Assembly (NCBI GenBank): GCA_017622135.1
Contig: JAGARR010000029.1
Location: forward strand, 1 to 64,000
Direction: 5' to 3'
From: Spirochaetaceae bacterium
GTDB lineage: Bacteria > Spirochaetota > Spirochaetia > Treponematales > Treponemataceae
DNA: 64,000 nt
The position numbers were made by a program, and so were the translations under genes. This document shows positions 50,483-59,964 of the stretch, in pieces (position 1 is the stretch's first letter; each line of letters starts with the position of its first letter). The notes under the pieces were generated by a model. It had not been told where the DNA came from. It ran no database searches and worked only from the letters and a program-made list of their open reading frames with translations.

Positions 50483-50572
50483 CTACAAGGACTCGGAACA
50501 CTCCCCTCCCCAAAAGGCTCGGAGTAGGATTCAAACCCGAGTCACACTCCTTTTAAAGTAAAAATAGTGGAA

Positions 50573-51334
50573 CTATTTTTTTGATTCACCCTCCTGATGC
50601 CATTGGTCCAACTGAGCTTGGATCAACTCCTTTCCCTCCTCAAGAATCTTCACCTGCTCCTGCTTTGAGGTGGGGGCAGGATACACCTTCAGAATCTTCA
50701 CACGATAACTGCCATTGTGCAGATTCCTGATGATACCGCCCAAAGTCGAAATCCTGTAGCCGCCGTCCAGTGCGCAGACAGCCACTGGCATGGATGCCTT
50801 GTCCAGAATACGGCGGAAGCCCGCGGCGTAAAAACTGCGGAGCTTTCCGTCACGGCTTCGGGTTCCCTCAGGGAAGATAACGGGAATCTGCCCCCGTTCC
50901 ACCACCCGCTGGGCAAATGCATCCAGGGTCTTCATGGCAACGGAGGGACTGCCAGTGCGAGGAACTAGGGCATGTTCGTGGGCTCGCAGCATCTCTGACA
51001 CCAGGGGAACATGGCGTCCCAACTCCGCCTTGGCCACAAACCGCAGCTCACGGTCCCGCAGAAAGTTCATGTACACCGGAATGTCCAGCAGGCTCTGATG
51101 GTTTGACATGATGAGGAACTGCTCCGGCAGCTGGGACTTCAAATCCTTATAGCCGACAAACTTGAAATTGCGGTAGACGGAAAGAATGGCAAAAACAGTG
51201 GGGGCACAAATCTTCACTATATAATCCGAAAGCCTACTGCTGAGTTTCTTTGAAATTGGATAGGCGAATATATTCAGGATTGCAGGAATGCCGACCGTCA
51301 AAAGAAGGCAACAGATGGTGATGATACTGGACAT
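50573..51334 (-). CDS. plsC: 1-acyl-sn-glycerol-3-phosphate acyltransferase
   Basis: This 253-residue membrane-associated acyltransferase makes phosphatidic acid. It has the H-x4-D block SNHQSLLDIP near residue 77 and the second block VIFPEGTRSRDG near 150, both required in the PlsC family. The N-terminus is a hydrophobic anchor (IITICCLLLTVGIPAIL). AAGGA precedes the ATG. Confidence 0.9.
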   Translation of the reverse strand: MSSIITICCLLLTVGIPAILNIFAYPISKKLSSRLSDYIVKICAPTVFAILSVYRNFKFVGYKDLKSQLPEQFLIMSNHQSLLDIPVYMNFLRDRELRFVAKAELGRHVPLVSEMLRAHEHALVPRTGSPSVAMKTLDAFAQRVVERGQIPVIFPEGTRSRDGKLRSFYAAGFRRILDKASMPVAVCALDGGYRISTLGGIIRNLHNGSYRVKILKVYPAPTSKQEQVKILEEGKELIQAQLDQWHQEGESKK

Positions 51335-51458
51335 ACAAAATCCTTTGTCAAATAAATTAGGGTGCCCCCTTGCTTCATTCTATACATTTTATTCTGAAAC
51401 CGCAAGTCACTTGTGAACATCATCAGTAGTACTTGCCACAGGAACTGGGAGATGGAAA

Positions 51459-53918
51459 TCACTCATCCAAGAAACGCTCCACAGTATGACACAATTCTTG
51501 GATAGTGCCGTGGCTTCGGCGGAAGGGTGGAATTCCTTCCAGAAAAATCCTACCGTAACGCTTTTCCACCAGGCGGCGATCAAGCACCGCCACCACTCCA
51601 CGGTCGGTGGAACGGCGCATAAGGCGGCCCACTCCCTGACGGAACTTGATTACCGCCTCCGGGACGCTCAGCTCCATGAAGGAGCTTCCTCCTCGCTTTT
51701 CCACCGCTTCCGAGCGGGCCGCAAAGATAGGGTCATCGGGAACACGGAAGGGCAGCTTGACAATTATGACTTGAGATAAAGAAGGTCCCGGCACATCAAC
51801 TCCCTCCCAAAAGGAATCGGTGGCAAAGAGGACACTGGACTCATCCTTCTTGAAATTCTCCAGCAGACGGAACCTATCCTCGTCCCCCTGCTTCATCAAG
51901 GCAAGGCCGCTACCCACAAGACTCTGGCGGCAGGCCTCCCAGGTGTTCCTGAGAGAATCATAGGAGGTGAAAAGCACCAGCGTCCGTCCTCCAGCAGCGG
52001 CAATGAGCCGAGACACCGCCAGCTCCAGGTAAGACTGGAAGGAGGAGCTGTCCGGCAATGGTGCATCGGTGGGAATGGCCAGCAGTGCATTCCGGTGGTA
52101 GGGAAAGGGAGACGGAAATTCTCCAGTGGCAAGGCGATCATCATCCACAAAGGAGGCTCCGGTCCGTCTCAGCCAATAGTCAAAGCTATTACTGCTGCGA
52201 ATTGTGGCAGAGGTGCAGACAACAGTGGAAAGCGGCTCGAACACTCCCTCGTTCATTCGGGGGGCAATGTTCAGCGGAGCCTGAACAAAGCGACAAAACC
52301 ACCGTGGTTGCAGAGAAGCTCCTCCCCTCCCCGCTGGCAGCCTCACCTTTTCCAGGAAGGATACCGTCTCCTGGTGCTCCTGCCACTGAACAAAGGACTT
52401 GCAGAACTGGGCCATATCATCAAGGCGGCGGAGCACCGTCTTTGTCTCCCAAACAGCTGGGGAATCCCGTAGGTCATCGTCAATGGAGTCAATCATCTCC
52501 CGGAAAATTGCAGAGCATTCTGTGAGACTGGCACCCAGCTTTTCAAAAGTGGCCAGCACTTGGGTAAAACGCTGCTCCGTGGCGGGAGTCAGCCGCAGGG
52601 TGAACTGTCCTTCCATAAGGTCAAGCCCCTGCTGATCAAGGCTTTCCAGCTGGCCATGAACCTCCTCCATGGCGGCAAGAATCTGTCCCACCCAATTGTC
52701 TCCAGCTGCCAGCACCTCCATGGTATACAGGTGGCCAGCCATGGCTCCATTCTTTCGCTTGCGATACAGGATGTTCAGCTGACGACTCACCTTGAAGCGG
52801 GTCAGCGTCTCTGAAAAAAAGCTGGTGGCGGCATTCTCTATGCCATGGGCCTCGTCCAGCACCAGGCGGCGGTAGGGAGGCAGCACCGCCGTATCGCTGA
52901 AACCAATTCCAGAAAGCCTAGCCTCAATGTCGGCAAAGAGGAGGTGGTGGTTCACAATGAGAATCTGGGCATCGGCCGCCTCCTTACGAACCTTCATCAC
53001 AAAGCACTTGTCGTGGAATTTGCATTTCATGCCCATGCAGGCATCCGACTCTGAACAGACACGACTCCACAAATATTCTGAAGGTAAAAAGGTCAAATCC
53101 GAACGACTGCCAGTCTCCGTCGTTTTGGACCACTCCTTCAGGGTTTCTAGATCCTGATTCTCCTCAAAGAACAGGTCTGGTTCTGCCAGCAAATCGTTGA
53201 GCCGCCGAAGGCAAAGGTAGTTTTGGCGGCCCTTCATGAGAATGAATTTCAGTTTTTTTCCCGTAATATGCAAGGCGGCGGGCACGTCCTTTTCCGCCAG
53301 CTGCTGCTGGAGATTTATGGTTCCAGTAGAAATGACCACCCGCTCCTTGTTGGTGGCCGCCCAAAGGATGCTGGGAATCAGGTAGGCGTAGGACTTTCCC
53401 ACTCCAGTGCCCGCCTCAAAGATGGAGACTCCATCCCCATTGAAGGCTCTGCAGATTCCCGTCAACAGGTCAATCTGGGCGGGCCGCTCCTCAAAATAAC
53501 CATCACCAGTATCCAAGGGCCCACCACACGAGAGGTAGGCAACGACGGATTGAAGGTCCAGCTTGCTGGTGGATTTGGGCTTAACTGGCTCCACTACCAC
53601 ATAGCAGTCGGAGATGTCATTGTTGACGATGTAGAATCCCTGGCAACGCTGGGCCGCCTGCGCTGCAATGGATATATCTGCATCTGAAGGCTGCAATCTG
53701 CCAGAAGGGTGATTATGGATTAAAACATGGGATTCATAGGCGGCCTCTGACTGGACAGGAACAGCAGCCTCATTCCCTCGGGCCGCCACAGCAACAGAAA
53801 TAACGATTCCCTGGGAGTCTATCAAACCACCGAAGAACACCTCATTGCCCGAAGCCTCTTCAATGGCCTCTGCCATGCGGAGTCGCACTTCATCTGTAAA
53901 CCGCAGGGAAACATCCAT
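51459..53918 (-). CDS. JAMM-domain fused to a DinG-type helicase
   Basis: This 819-residue protein starts at 53918 (TGAGG 6 nt upstream). Residues 1-120 form an MPN/JAMM domain related to RadC, with HNHPSGRLQPSDADIS near residue 70. The remainder is a DinG/XPD-like SF2 helicase: Walker A AGTGVGKSYAYL near 170, a four-cysteine Fe-S cluster (CSESDACMGMKCKFHDKC) near 310, DEAH in LVLDEAHGIE near 357, and C-terminal DSFWEGVDVPGPSLSQVII with the GVGRLMRR motif. DinG unwinds R-loops and forks. The JAMM fusion is unusual. Confidence 0.85.
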   Translation of the reverse strand: MDVSLRFTDEVRLRMAEAIEEASGNEVFFGGLIDSQGIVISVAVAARGNEAAVPVQSEAAYESHVLIHNHPSGRLQPSDADISIAAQAAQRCQGFYIVNNDISDCYVVVEPVKPKSTSKLDLQSVVAYLSCGGPLDTGDGYFEERPAQIDLLTGICRAFNGDGVSIFEAGTGVGKSYAYLIPSILWAATNKERVVISTGTINLQQQLAEKDVPAALHITGKKLKFILMKGRQNYLCLRRLNDLLAEPDLFFEENQDLETLKEWSKTTETGSRSDLTFLPSEYLWSRVCSESDACMGMKCKFHDKCFVMKVRKEAADAQILIVNHHLLFADIEARLSGIGFSDTAVLPPYRRLVLDEAHGIENAATSFFSETLTRFKVSRQLNILYRKRKNGAMAGHLYTMEVLAAGDNWVGQILAAMEEVHGQLESLDQQGLDLMEGQFTLRLTPATEQRFTQVLATFEKLGASLTECSAIFREMIDSIDDDLRDSPAVWETKTVLRRLDDMAQFCKSFVQWQEHQETVSFLEKVRLPAGRGGASLQPRWFCRFVQAPLNIAPRMNEGVFEPLSTVVCTSATIRSSNSFDYWLRRTGASFVDDDRLATGEFPSPFPYHRNALLAIPTDAPLPDSSSFQSYLELAVSRLIAAAGGRTLVLFTSYDSLRNTWEACRQSLVGSGLALMKQGDEDRFRLLENFKKDESSVLFATDSFWEGVDVPGPSLSQVIIVKLPFRVPDDPIFAARSEAVEKRGGSSFMELSVPEAVIKFRQGVGRLMRRSTDRGVVAVLDRRLVEKRYGRIFLEGIPPFRRSHGTIQELCHTVERFLDE

Positions 53919-53937
53919 CAGAAACCTCATTTAAAAA

Positions 53938-53965
53938 TAAAAAAAGGGCTGTAAGCCAGCCCTTT
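53938..53965 (-). terminator. Rho-independent terminator of tRNA-Glu
   Basis: On the minus strand stem AAAGGGCT/AGCCCTTT with a 7-nt loop and T-run directly follows the tRNA. Confidence 0.88.
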
Positions 53966-54037
53966 CATCTCCTAGGGGAATTGAACCCCTGTTGTCGGGA
54001 TGAAAACCCGATGTCCTAACCACTAGACGAAGGAGAC
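53966..54037 (-). tRNA. tRNA-Glu (anticodon TTC)
   Basis: A 72-nt cloverleaf on the minus strand: acceptor GTCTCCT with AGGAGAT, anticodon stem CGGG/CCCG with TTC in the loop, and a GGTTCAATTCC T-arm. Promoter and terminator flank it. Confidence 0.92.
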
Positions 54038-54054
54038 ATTCACAACGTGAACTT

Positions 54055-54083
54055 ATCTTATCAGAGCGAATGAAATCTGTCAA
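54055..54083 (-). promoter_or_regulatory. Promoter of tRNA-Glu
   Basis: TTGACA (54083-54078) and TAAGAT (54060-54055) are 17 nt apart on the minus strand. Confidence 0.85.
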
Positions 54084-54111
54084 GAGAAAAGAGATAAAAA
54101 TAGAAGACAAA

Positions 54112-55368
54112 CTACATGCTCATGTCAAATTTCCTCATAAGGCAATCCTGCAGGTGACGGCAGTCATCATCAGCAAGCCCCATACTATTTGCTGTGGCCA
54201 GATCCGAGGAAGATTCCACATAGTTTCCCAAATTGTAATTCGCCAAGGCCCTACGATAGTAGACATGGGATTGGTGCTCATTTATAGACAGGGATTGGTT
54301 GAAGAAATCAATCGCCTTGTCATTATCCCCCAGAACACTGTGGACAATTCCGATGTAGTACAGGGAGCGGAAATTATCCGCCTGGTATGCGACACTTTGC
54401 TGGAAGTCGTTTAGAGCCTCCCGGTATTTGTTCTGGGCAAAGAATGCCATACCACGATGCTTCAGAATGACAGAAAGAATAACACTGCTTGGTACGGGTT
54501 CTGACTCAATAATGTCGGTGTAAATCTTCACCGCCTTTTCCATCTCTCCTGCATTGTGGGCTTGGATGGCAGCCAGAAGCATGTCGTCGATAGTTCCACG
54601 AACGTAGGGAGAACTGATTTGCTGACCTCTTTCAGATACACTAATTTCCATGGGTAGGGAATCACGTGCCATGGAATCAGCTTTGCTGTAGAAAGCATTA
54701 CGGCGGAAATCTACCTCACGATTCAACTTGTTCTGGTAATCTCTGATTTCCTGAAAAATTATATCCGCAAGACTCAAGCTGGCATTGATGGAGGCCAACT
54801 TCCGTTTCAACGGCAGGTCAAAGGGTGAGAACTCTGACTTATACACCAGTTCATGCTCCACCTCTGCCCAAGCGTCCTGCAGGATAGTCCGAATCTGGAT
54901 CTCACATACGCAATCCTGGGGCAAATTAAAGCCTGTACAAGCAGCTGCATCCAACAATTCCTTTGGAATCTCCACAAGTATATGAACAGACTCATATCCA
55001 AATTCCTTGAAACTGAGGGATGCCCCCTTCCGCTCCACTTCCTTTACTACAAAATTATCTTTTATTTGCTGCTCCACAACAGCCAAATCTTCCAGAAAGG
55101 CACAAATGATACGGATTCCCATCATGTCCGTCAGCAACGGAAGAGGAAAATCCTGATTAAGCGGCGGCTTTATTCTCAGCGTTTTCCGATAGTAGCTATC
55201 AAAACTCTTTACCCTTGACTTCAAGGTAGGCTTGGATGGCAAGGAAATCACATCCCTTAGCTTATATTCAATCGTGCTTAATATAGTCTCAAAGCCACTA
55301 CGGTATATATGATACTGCTCCGACATGGTTGATTTATTCGGCACTTTATTTTGTATTGTAGTATCCAT
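54112..55368 (-). CDS. RelA/SpoT-domain protein with C-terminal TPR repeats
   Basis: This 418-residue protein has a RelA/SpoT nucleotidyltransferase domain at about residues 45-210: LTDMMGIRIICAF, FGYESVHILVEIP, and VCEIQIRTILQDAWAEVEHELVYK, which contain the conserved (p)ppGpp synthetase motifs. No HD hydrolase is present. After a linker, residues 260-400 are about three TPR repeats (KHRGMAFFAQNKYREALNDF, YYIGIVHSVLGDNDKAIDFF). It resembles small alarmone synthetases with an added protein-binding part. Stress signalling is likely. Confidence 0.85.
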   Translation of the reverse strand: MDTTIQNKVPNKSTMSEQYHIYRSGFETILSTIEYKLRDVISLPSKPTLKSRVKSFDSYYRKTLRIKPPLNQDFPLPLLTDMMGIRIICAFLEDLAVVEQQIKDNFVVKEVERKGASLSFKEFGYESVHILVEIPKELLDAAACTGFNLPQDCVCEIQIRTILQDAWAEVEHELVYKSEFSPFDLPLKRKLASINASLSLADIIFQEIRDYQNKLNREVDFRRNAFYSKADSMARDSLPMEISVSERGQQISSPYVRGTIDDMLLAAIQAHNAGEMEKAVKIYTDIIESEPVPSSVILSVILKHRGMAFFAQNKYREALNDFQQSVAYQADNFRSLYYIGIVHSVLGDNDKAIDFFNQSLSINEHQSHVYYRRALANYNLGNYVESSSDLATANSMGLADDDCRHLQDCLMRKFDMSM

Positions 55369-55437
55369 AGGTCAATTTTAACATTGATTTTTGCATCATG
55401 CAATCTTTTTATATAACTGAAGCTCTATTTATACAAA

Positions 55438-55466
55438 TTAAAAAAGCCACCCTCGAAAGGGTGGCT
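55438..55466 (-). terminator. Rho-independent terminator of flaA
   Basis: On the minus strand stem AGCCACCC/GGGTGGCT with a 6-nt loop and T-run, just after the flaA stop. Confidence 0.92.
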
Positions 55467-55488
55467 CATATCGACCTAGAAGGTCAAC

Positions 55489-56577
55489 TTATTTCTCTCC
55501 AGCGTCAGCTCCGCCAACATCTGCAGTGTCATTTGTGCCTTCAACAGTCAGGCTAGAGGTGAATGCCTCTTCCTGTGCCTGCTTCTCGCGCTCCAGGAAG
55601 CGGTTAACCTGCTTCTCACCGAAGCGAGTCATCTCTGCACTCTGCTTCTGGGATTCCTTCTCAGTGATGATTCCCCATATGTCCTCATCAGCGATGTCAC
55701 GATCTGTGGTCAACAAGGCCTTATCAAAGATAACCTTGACATCCTTGAAGTAACCAACGAAGGTATCTCCATCGTGCATTGCATCCCGAGCAACCTCGAA
55801 TCCAACGAACTTAACATAGGGCAGTCCACGGGGATAAACGGGATACACACGAATCTCCCGGGTGCGGATGTCAGTGATGTAGGAGGGGTTGTTCCAGCGC
55901 AGCTCCTTCCAACCATCAAAGTTCAGCTCACCCATCAGGTAACGGCGCTCAATTCCGTCTGTGTCCTTCAGGTGCACATACAGCTTGTGGGGGAAGTTCA
56001 TACCAAGAGTTGTCACAGACAAAGCCTTGATTGTGCCAACGTTCTTTACAACACCGTAACCATCCTCAAACTGAGTCTTTCCGCTTGCAGCTTCCTCAGC
56101 AGTTGGCTCCTGGGGAACACCATTCTCATCACGAGCGGCCAGAGGCTCATAAGCGGGAATCTCAAATGCAGGCACAATCTTGGCATTTGCATTGTTTGCC
56201 CACAGGGGGAACTCAATGCGCACACCCATTACGTTTGCACCGGCAAAGGGTACAGATGCGGAATCCTTCACAGGAGCTGCCTTCACCTGAGACAAAGCCA
56301 GGCTCTGAACATTCTGTGCAGAGGAATTCAGAACTACTTCCCAGTTGGGCAGTGCCAGGGAAGACTTCATCAGAGACTTCTGATCGTCGGTAAAGGTCAT
56401 ACCGGCAGTAACAGAATAGTCCATTGTGGTGCGGCTGTTCTCAGTAGGATTTCCATCCTGATCTGCAACGATGTCGGCATCCAACAATGTAAAGTCAATA
56501 ATTGTTGCCTCATCACCGAATGCAAATGCTCCGAAAAGCAACATCACCGCTGTAATTAGAACAAAAGATTTCTTCAT
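55489..56577 (-). CDS. flaA: Flagellar filament outer-layer protein FlaA
   Basis: This 362-residue secreted protein forms the sheath of the spirochaete periplasmic flagellum. It begins with a signal peptide (MKKSFVLITAVMLLFGAFAFGDE). The body has FlaA-type segments: GVRIEFPLWANNANAKIVPAFEIP, GMNFPHKLYVHLKD, and LNFDGWKELRWNNPSYI. The C-terminus is acidic and glutamine-rich. A near-consensus promoter and strong terminator bracket it as a single highly expressed gene. This is one of the clearest taxonomic markers in the window. Confidence 0.93.
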   Translation of the reverse strand: MKKSFVLITAVMLLFGAFAFGDEATIIDFTLLDADIVADQDGNPTENSRTTMDYSVTAGMTFTDDQKSLMKSSLALPNWEVVLNSSAQNVQSLALSQVKAAPVKDSASVPFAGANVMGVRIEFPLWANNANAKIVPAFEIPAYEPLAARDENGVPQEPTAEEAASGKTQFEDGYGVVKNVGTIKALSVTTLGMNFPHKLYVHLKDTDGIERRYLMGELNFDGWKELRWNNPSYITDIRTREIRVYPVYPRGLPYVKFVGFEVARDAMHDGDTFVGYFKDVKVIFDKALLTTDRDIADEDIWGIITEKESQKQSAEMTRFGEKQVNRFLEREKQAQEEAFTSSLTVEGTNDTADVGGADAGEK

Positions 56578-56625
56578 TCAAAGCTCCTTTTATACACACT
56601 TTTATGTAGCCTTGTATACTCACTC

Positions 56626-56654
56626 AGTATCCATCAACTTGATAATTTTGTCAA
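56626..56654 (-). promoter_or_regulatory. Promoter of flaA
   Basis: TTGACA (56654-56649) and GATACT (56631-56626) are 17 nt apart on the minus strand. AAGGAG precedes the ATG. Confidence 0.75.
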
Positions 56655-56696
56655 CGCTTTTCTTTGGGATTATGCGTTTTTTTCGCAAAATAAATG

Positions 56697-57176
56697 TTAA
56701 ACAACATTCTCATAGACTTTGTTACTACAAATATAAATTTCCACCGATTCAATCCAGGAAAAATTCTTCCTGACATTCAGAATCAGCAAGTCAACAGCAT
56801 CCCTTGTGGATGAAGTTGTCTCTCCAGGAAACAAAGCCTCTTGCGACAAGTTGATGAATAGGGCCTTGTCCTGCAAAAAACAGGACTCAAGACTTGTGCC
56901 TAATTGAAACAGGGGACGCAATCCGTGGGTGGCGGGACCCAGCAGCAGCTCCTGCACAAATTGACGTACATGGACATCCCTTCCCTGCCGGGAGGAGTAC
57001 TCCATGATACGACGACTCTCCATGTATTGTCCAGTTCCATCCATGGACTCAAAATAGAGGACTCGCCTATTTCCTCTATTTTCGGTTGAAAACAAGAAAA
57101 CAGACACAACAAGTATGCCTACAACCAATGCAATCAATCCGACAGCCTGCAGCCTCAATCGTGACCCTTCTTTCAT
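56697..57176 (-). CDS. GerMN-domain membrane-anchored protein
   Basis: This 159-residue protein has one N-terminal membrane helix (LIALVVGILVVSVFLF) followed by a GerMN domain: the segments VRQFVQELLLGPATHGLRPLF, FINLSQEALF and AVDLLILNVRKNF. Such domains are found in envelope and sporulation proteins that bind or act near peptidoglycan. It overlaps the amidase gene by 4 nt, so the two are made together at the cell wall. Confidence 0.78.
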   Translation of the reverse strand: MKEGSRLRLQAVGLIALVVGILVVSVFLFSTENRGNRRVLYFESMDGTGQYMESRRIMEYSSRQGRDVHVRQFVQELLLGPATHGLRPLFQLGTSLESCFLQDKALFINLSQEALFPGETTSSTRDAVDLLILNVRKNFSWIESVEIYICSNKVYENVV

Positions 57177-58201
57177 TCTGTACCAGTAAATCCTCTTGAG
57201 CGCTCGAAATGGGAGATGAACGCCGACAGACCATTATATATTCCTTGGCTGAGTTTACGCAAGTACTGGGGGTCGTCCAAAAGGGCAGCTTCCTTCTCAT
57301 TGGTGATGAAGCCCGCCTCTACCAGCACACTGGGCATGTTGGCGTTCCGCACCACGAACCATTCCTCCGCCTTGATACCCCGTGACTTGCTCTGCTTGCC
57401 GATCTGGGCGTCAAGTCCGTCCATGATGAATTTGGCGATGAGCACGCTTTCAGTGGTGTACTCCTCCTCCAGCATGGAGTTGAGGATGCTCTCCAGCTCC
57501 TTGTCCTCTCCGGTGGATTCCAGGACAGTACGGCGGAACCCGGGGCTGAGGTACCAGACCTCGTAGCCTGAGGCACTCTTGTCCAGGGAGGCGTTGATGT
57601 GGATGGAGATGTAGAGGATGGCCTCATGGGGCTCCAGGCGGATGGAGTTGGCAATGTCCACCCGCTGCTCAAGGGTAAGCCAAGTGTCGTCGGAGCGGGT
57701 GAGAATCACATCCTTGTCGGGATAGGCTGTCTTCAATTTCTGGGAAAGATCCTTGGAGATGGTGAGCACCAGGTCCTTTTCCTGCAATTTCACCTGCTTT
57801 CCGTTCTTCTTGTAACTGCCCACGGCACCGGGATCACGGCCGCCGTGACCAGGGTCGATGAGGATGGCCCCCACCTTGTAGAAGGCTTCTGGTGCGTTTT
57901 GGCTGAAAAGCTCCTGGGCAGCGGAGATGAATTTGTCGGTGACGTATACGGTACCGTTTCTGTTCTCCGGTGGATCCACAATGGCCAGCTTGGAATAGTT
58001 CAAAAGAAGCAGCTGCTCCCCTACCCGAAAAGAGATTTGGTGACCATTCTTCTCTAAGATGCCGCTGCCGGACAGGGGATCCCAGTACAGGCTGGCTCCT
58101 GTTTGGTCGGCGGCGGCGGCCAACTCCACCGAGGCGGCAAAAAGCGGTGTGAAAAAGAAAATCAGACTGACAATGACAAGACAGAGACGAAGTCCTTTCA
58201 A
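57173..58201 (-). CDS. N-acetylmuramoyl-L-alanine amidase
   Basis: This 342-residue secreted zinc amidase (amidase_3/AmiC type) has a signal peptide (LVIVSLIFFFTPLFA) and an N-terminal AMIN-like segment. The catalytic domain follows, with metal ligands His in IDPGHGGRDPGAVG near residue 115 and His in ISIHINAS near 203, and the catalytic Glu in VLVEAGFITNEKE near 300. It cleaves the peptide from glycan during cell separation. It overlaps the genes on both sides by 4 nt in a long operon. Confidence 0.9.
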   Translation of the reverse strand: MKGLRLCLVIVSLIFFFTPLFAASVELAAAADQTGASLYWDPLSGSGILEKNGHQISFRVGEQLLLLNYSKLAIVDPPENRNGTVYVTDKFISAAQELFSQNAPEAFYKVGAILIDPGHGGRDPGAVGSYKKNGKQVKLQEKDLVLTISKDLSQKLKTAYPDKDVILTRSDDTWLTLEQRVDIANSIRLEPHEAILYISIHINASLDKSASGYEVWYLSPGFRRTVLESTGEDKELESILNSMLEEEYTTESVLIAKFIMDGLDAQIGKQSKSRGIKAEEWFVVRNANMPSVLVEAGFITNEKEAALLDDPQYLRKLSQGIYNGLSAFISHFERSRGFTGTE

Positions 58202-59961
58202 TCATTTCTCCTGGGGGCTGATGCTATCATGTATAAAATCCCCTGGACACCACCAAGGATACAAGCCTGCCATAATCGTACCAAGGAAAGACTGCCGCCG
58301 CAACTGCCGATGGAATCACCCTGGGCATCCAGTATTCCTTGGGCTAGAGAAATGGTTTCCCCCAGGCTGCGGTGGTTCCAGTCCACCAGTGAGTCCAGCC
58401 ATGGCTCCAGACAGGGCGGCAGCTGCTGGAGCAAACTGCGGGTGGCATCGAATGCCTCCTTGTTGGAAGAAAGGTACTGGGCCAGCTCCTGTTCCAGTAG
58501 CGGTGGGAGGATGAAGGCGGCGGGAGGAAAGGACTCCTCATGGGCAGCTTGCCCCCGCTGGCAAGGTTGGCGCAGCTGTGGCAGAGGAAGGTCAAAAAAG
58601 TCGTCGGTGACCCTTTGGCAGGGCTCCAGCTCCAGCAGGATAGTCTTGACCGCCGCCTGGGCCTTGGTGGCGGCTCCCTGCCAGGTGGAATCCACCGCAA
58701 TGATGTTGCCACACTTCTCCACATTGTTTCTGGGAAAGGAAACTGAGTCTCCCGGCTGGCTCCTGACCAGCACGTCCTGGACCCCCTCACAGGGGACCGC
58801 CAGATTCTGTTCCTTTGAAAGACCATGGACAGCCTTTACCCTTCCGGGAATGGAAATCCAGGCCCGCTCGGCACAATGGCGGAGGGAGGGAATCTGGTGG
58901 ACGGCGAAGGGAAGGTCTTGGGGCAGTCCCGCAACAGGCTGACGGCGGGACAACAGCTCCTCTGGCTCCAGGCCCAAGGCTATGGCTGCAGCCTGTCGGG
59001 TGAGGAAGAGGTCAGAGGAATATGGATAGGTCCAGCCGGACATGTAGCCACCGGAAAGACGGGCGGCAATTTCTCCCACCATGGCTCCCTTGGGGGTAAG
59101 CTTGATGTCGGCCTTGGCTGCCCCACAGGTGAGACCCAAAGACTTGATGCCCCGCACAAAGGTGGCCAAAAGGTCAAGGTAGCCCTGGGGATTGGCTTGA
59201 GACAGGGAGGTGGGGATGGTGTGTCCCATCTCGATGAAATAAGGAGGGAAGAAGATGTGCCGGTCCGCAAAGCCGCAGATGGTGACGGTACCATTGTAGA
59301 CCAGTGCATCGATGGAAAACTCCGGGCCCGCCATGTACTCCTCCACAATGGCACGGCCACTGCGGGAATTCCTTTTGGCCTCCTCCAGCGCCAGCTCAAG
59401 GTCCTGGCGGCAGTACACGAGACGGCAGCCCCGGCCGCCCATATTGTCCACCGGCTTTACCACCAGTGGACAGTCCTCCCCGAAGGCAGGGAAGGCGGCG
59501 GCCACCTGGTTGATGGAGTCGGCACCAGTTCCCGAAGCCACCTCCAGAAAGGCGGGAGAGGCCACGGAGGCTCCTTGGAAGCAGCGGCGCATCAGAATCT
59601 TGTCGCTGGCATTGCAGGCCGCCTGGTAGGAATGGACCGAAAAGCCGCAGGCCTCACCTACATAGGAGACCGTGGCGGAAAAGTCTGTGCCGGCAGTGAA
59701 CACGCCATGGAGGCGGCCCTGGGACTGGAGGCTCAGGGCCAGTTCCTTGATTCCCTCCTTGTCCTTCAGGTCCAGGGGGAAGAATTGGTCTGCCAAGGGG
59801 ACGCAGAGGGCCTGGTGGTTGCCGTCCACCACCACCACCTGGCAGTCCAGGGAGCGGGCGGCTTCTATGGCGGGCCGCTGCATGAGTCCGGCTCCCAGCA
59901 CCAGGAGGGTTCGCCTTGCCTCCGAAGATGCAGCTGTATGAGTTCTCTTGTCAGTTGTCAT
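58198..59961 (-). CDS. ATP-grasp family ligase
   Basis: This 587-residue protein is of the carbamoyl-phosphate-synthetase-like ATP-grasp type. The N-terminal Rossmann part reads LLVLGAGLMQRPAIEAARSL, then the ATP-grasp core shows PLVVKPVDNMGGRGCRLVYC and AIVEEYMAGPEFSIDALVY, with LTPKGAMVGEIAARLSGGYMSG supplying metal ligands. The C-terminal 180 residues are unassigned. It sits in an operon of glycan-modifying genes, so it may join a small acid or amino group to a sugar or peptide precursor. Confidence 0.82.
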   Translation of the reverse strand: MTTDKRTHTAASSEARRTLLVLGAGLMQRPAIEAARSLDCQVVVVDGNHQALCVPLADQFFPLDLKDKEGIKELALSLQSQGRLHGVFTAGTDFSATVSYVGEACGFSVHSYQAACNASDKILMRRCFQGASVASPAFLEVASGTGADSINQVAAAFPAFGEDCPLVVKPVDNMGGRGCRLVYCRQDLELALEEAKRNSRSGRAIVEEYMAGPEFSIDALVYNGTVTICGFADRHIFFPPYFIEMGHTIPTSLSQANPQGYLDLLATFVRGIKSLGLTCGAAKADIKLTPKGAMVGEIAARLSGGYMSGWTYPYSSDLFLTRQAAAIALGLEPEELLSRRQPVAGLPQDLPFAVHQIPSLRHCAERAWISIPGRVKAVHGLSKEQNLAVPCEGVQDVLVRSQPGDSVSFPRNNVEKCGNIIAVDSTWQGAATKAQAAVKTILLELEPCQRVTDDFFDLPLPQLRQPCQRGQAAHEESFPPAAFILPPLLEQELAQYLSSNKEAFDATRSLLQQLPPCLEPWLDSLVDWNHRSLGETISLAQGILDAQGDSIGSCGGSLSLVRLWQACILGGVQGILYMIASAPRRND

Positions 59962-59964
59962 GGT

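Noticed and set aside
50515-50570. tRNA remnant
   Set aside because: A GGATTCAAACCC-like string recalls a T-arm, but no acceptor, D or anticodon arms can be paired around it.
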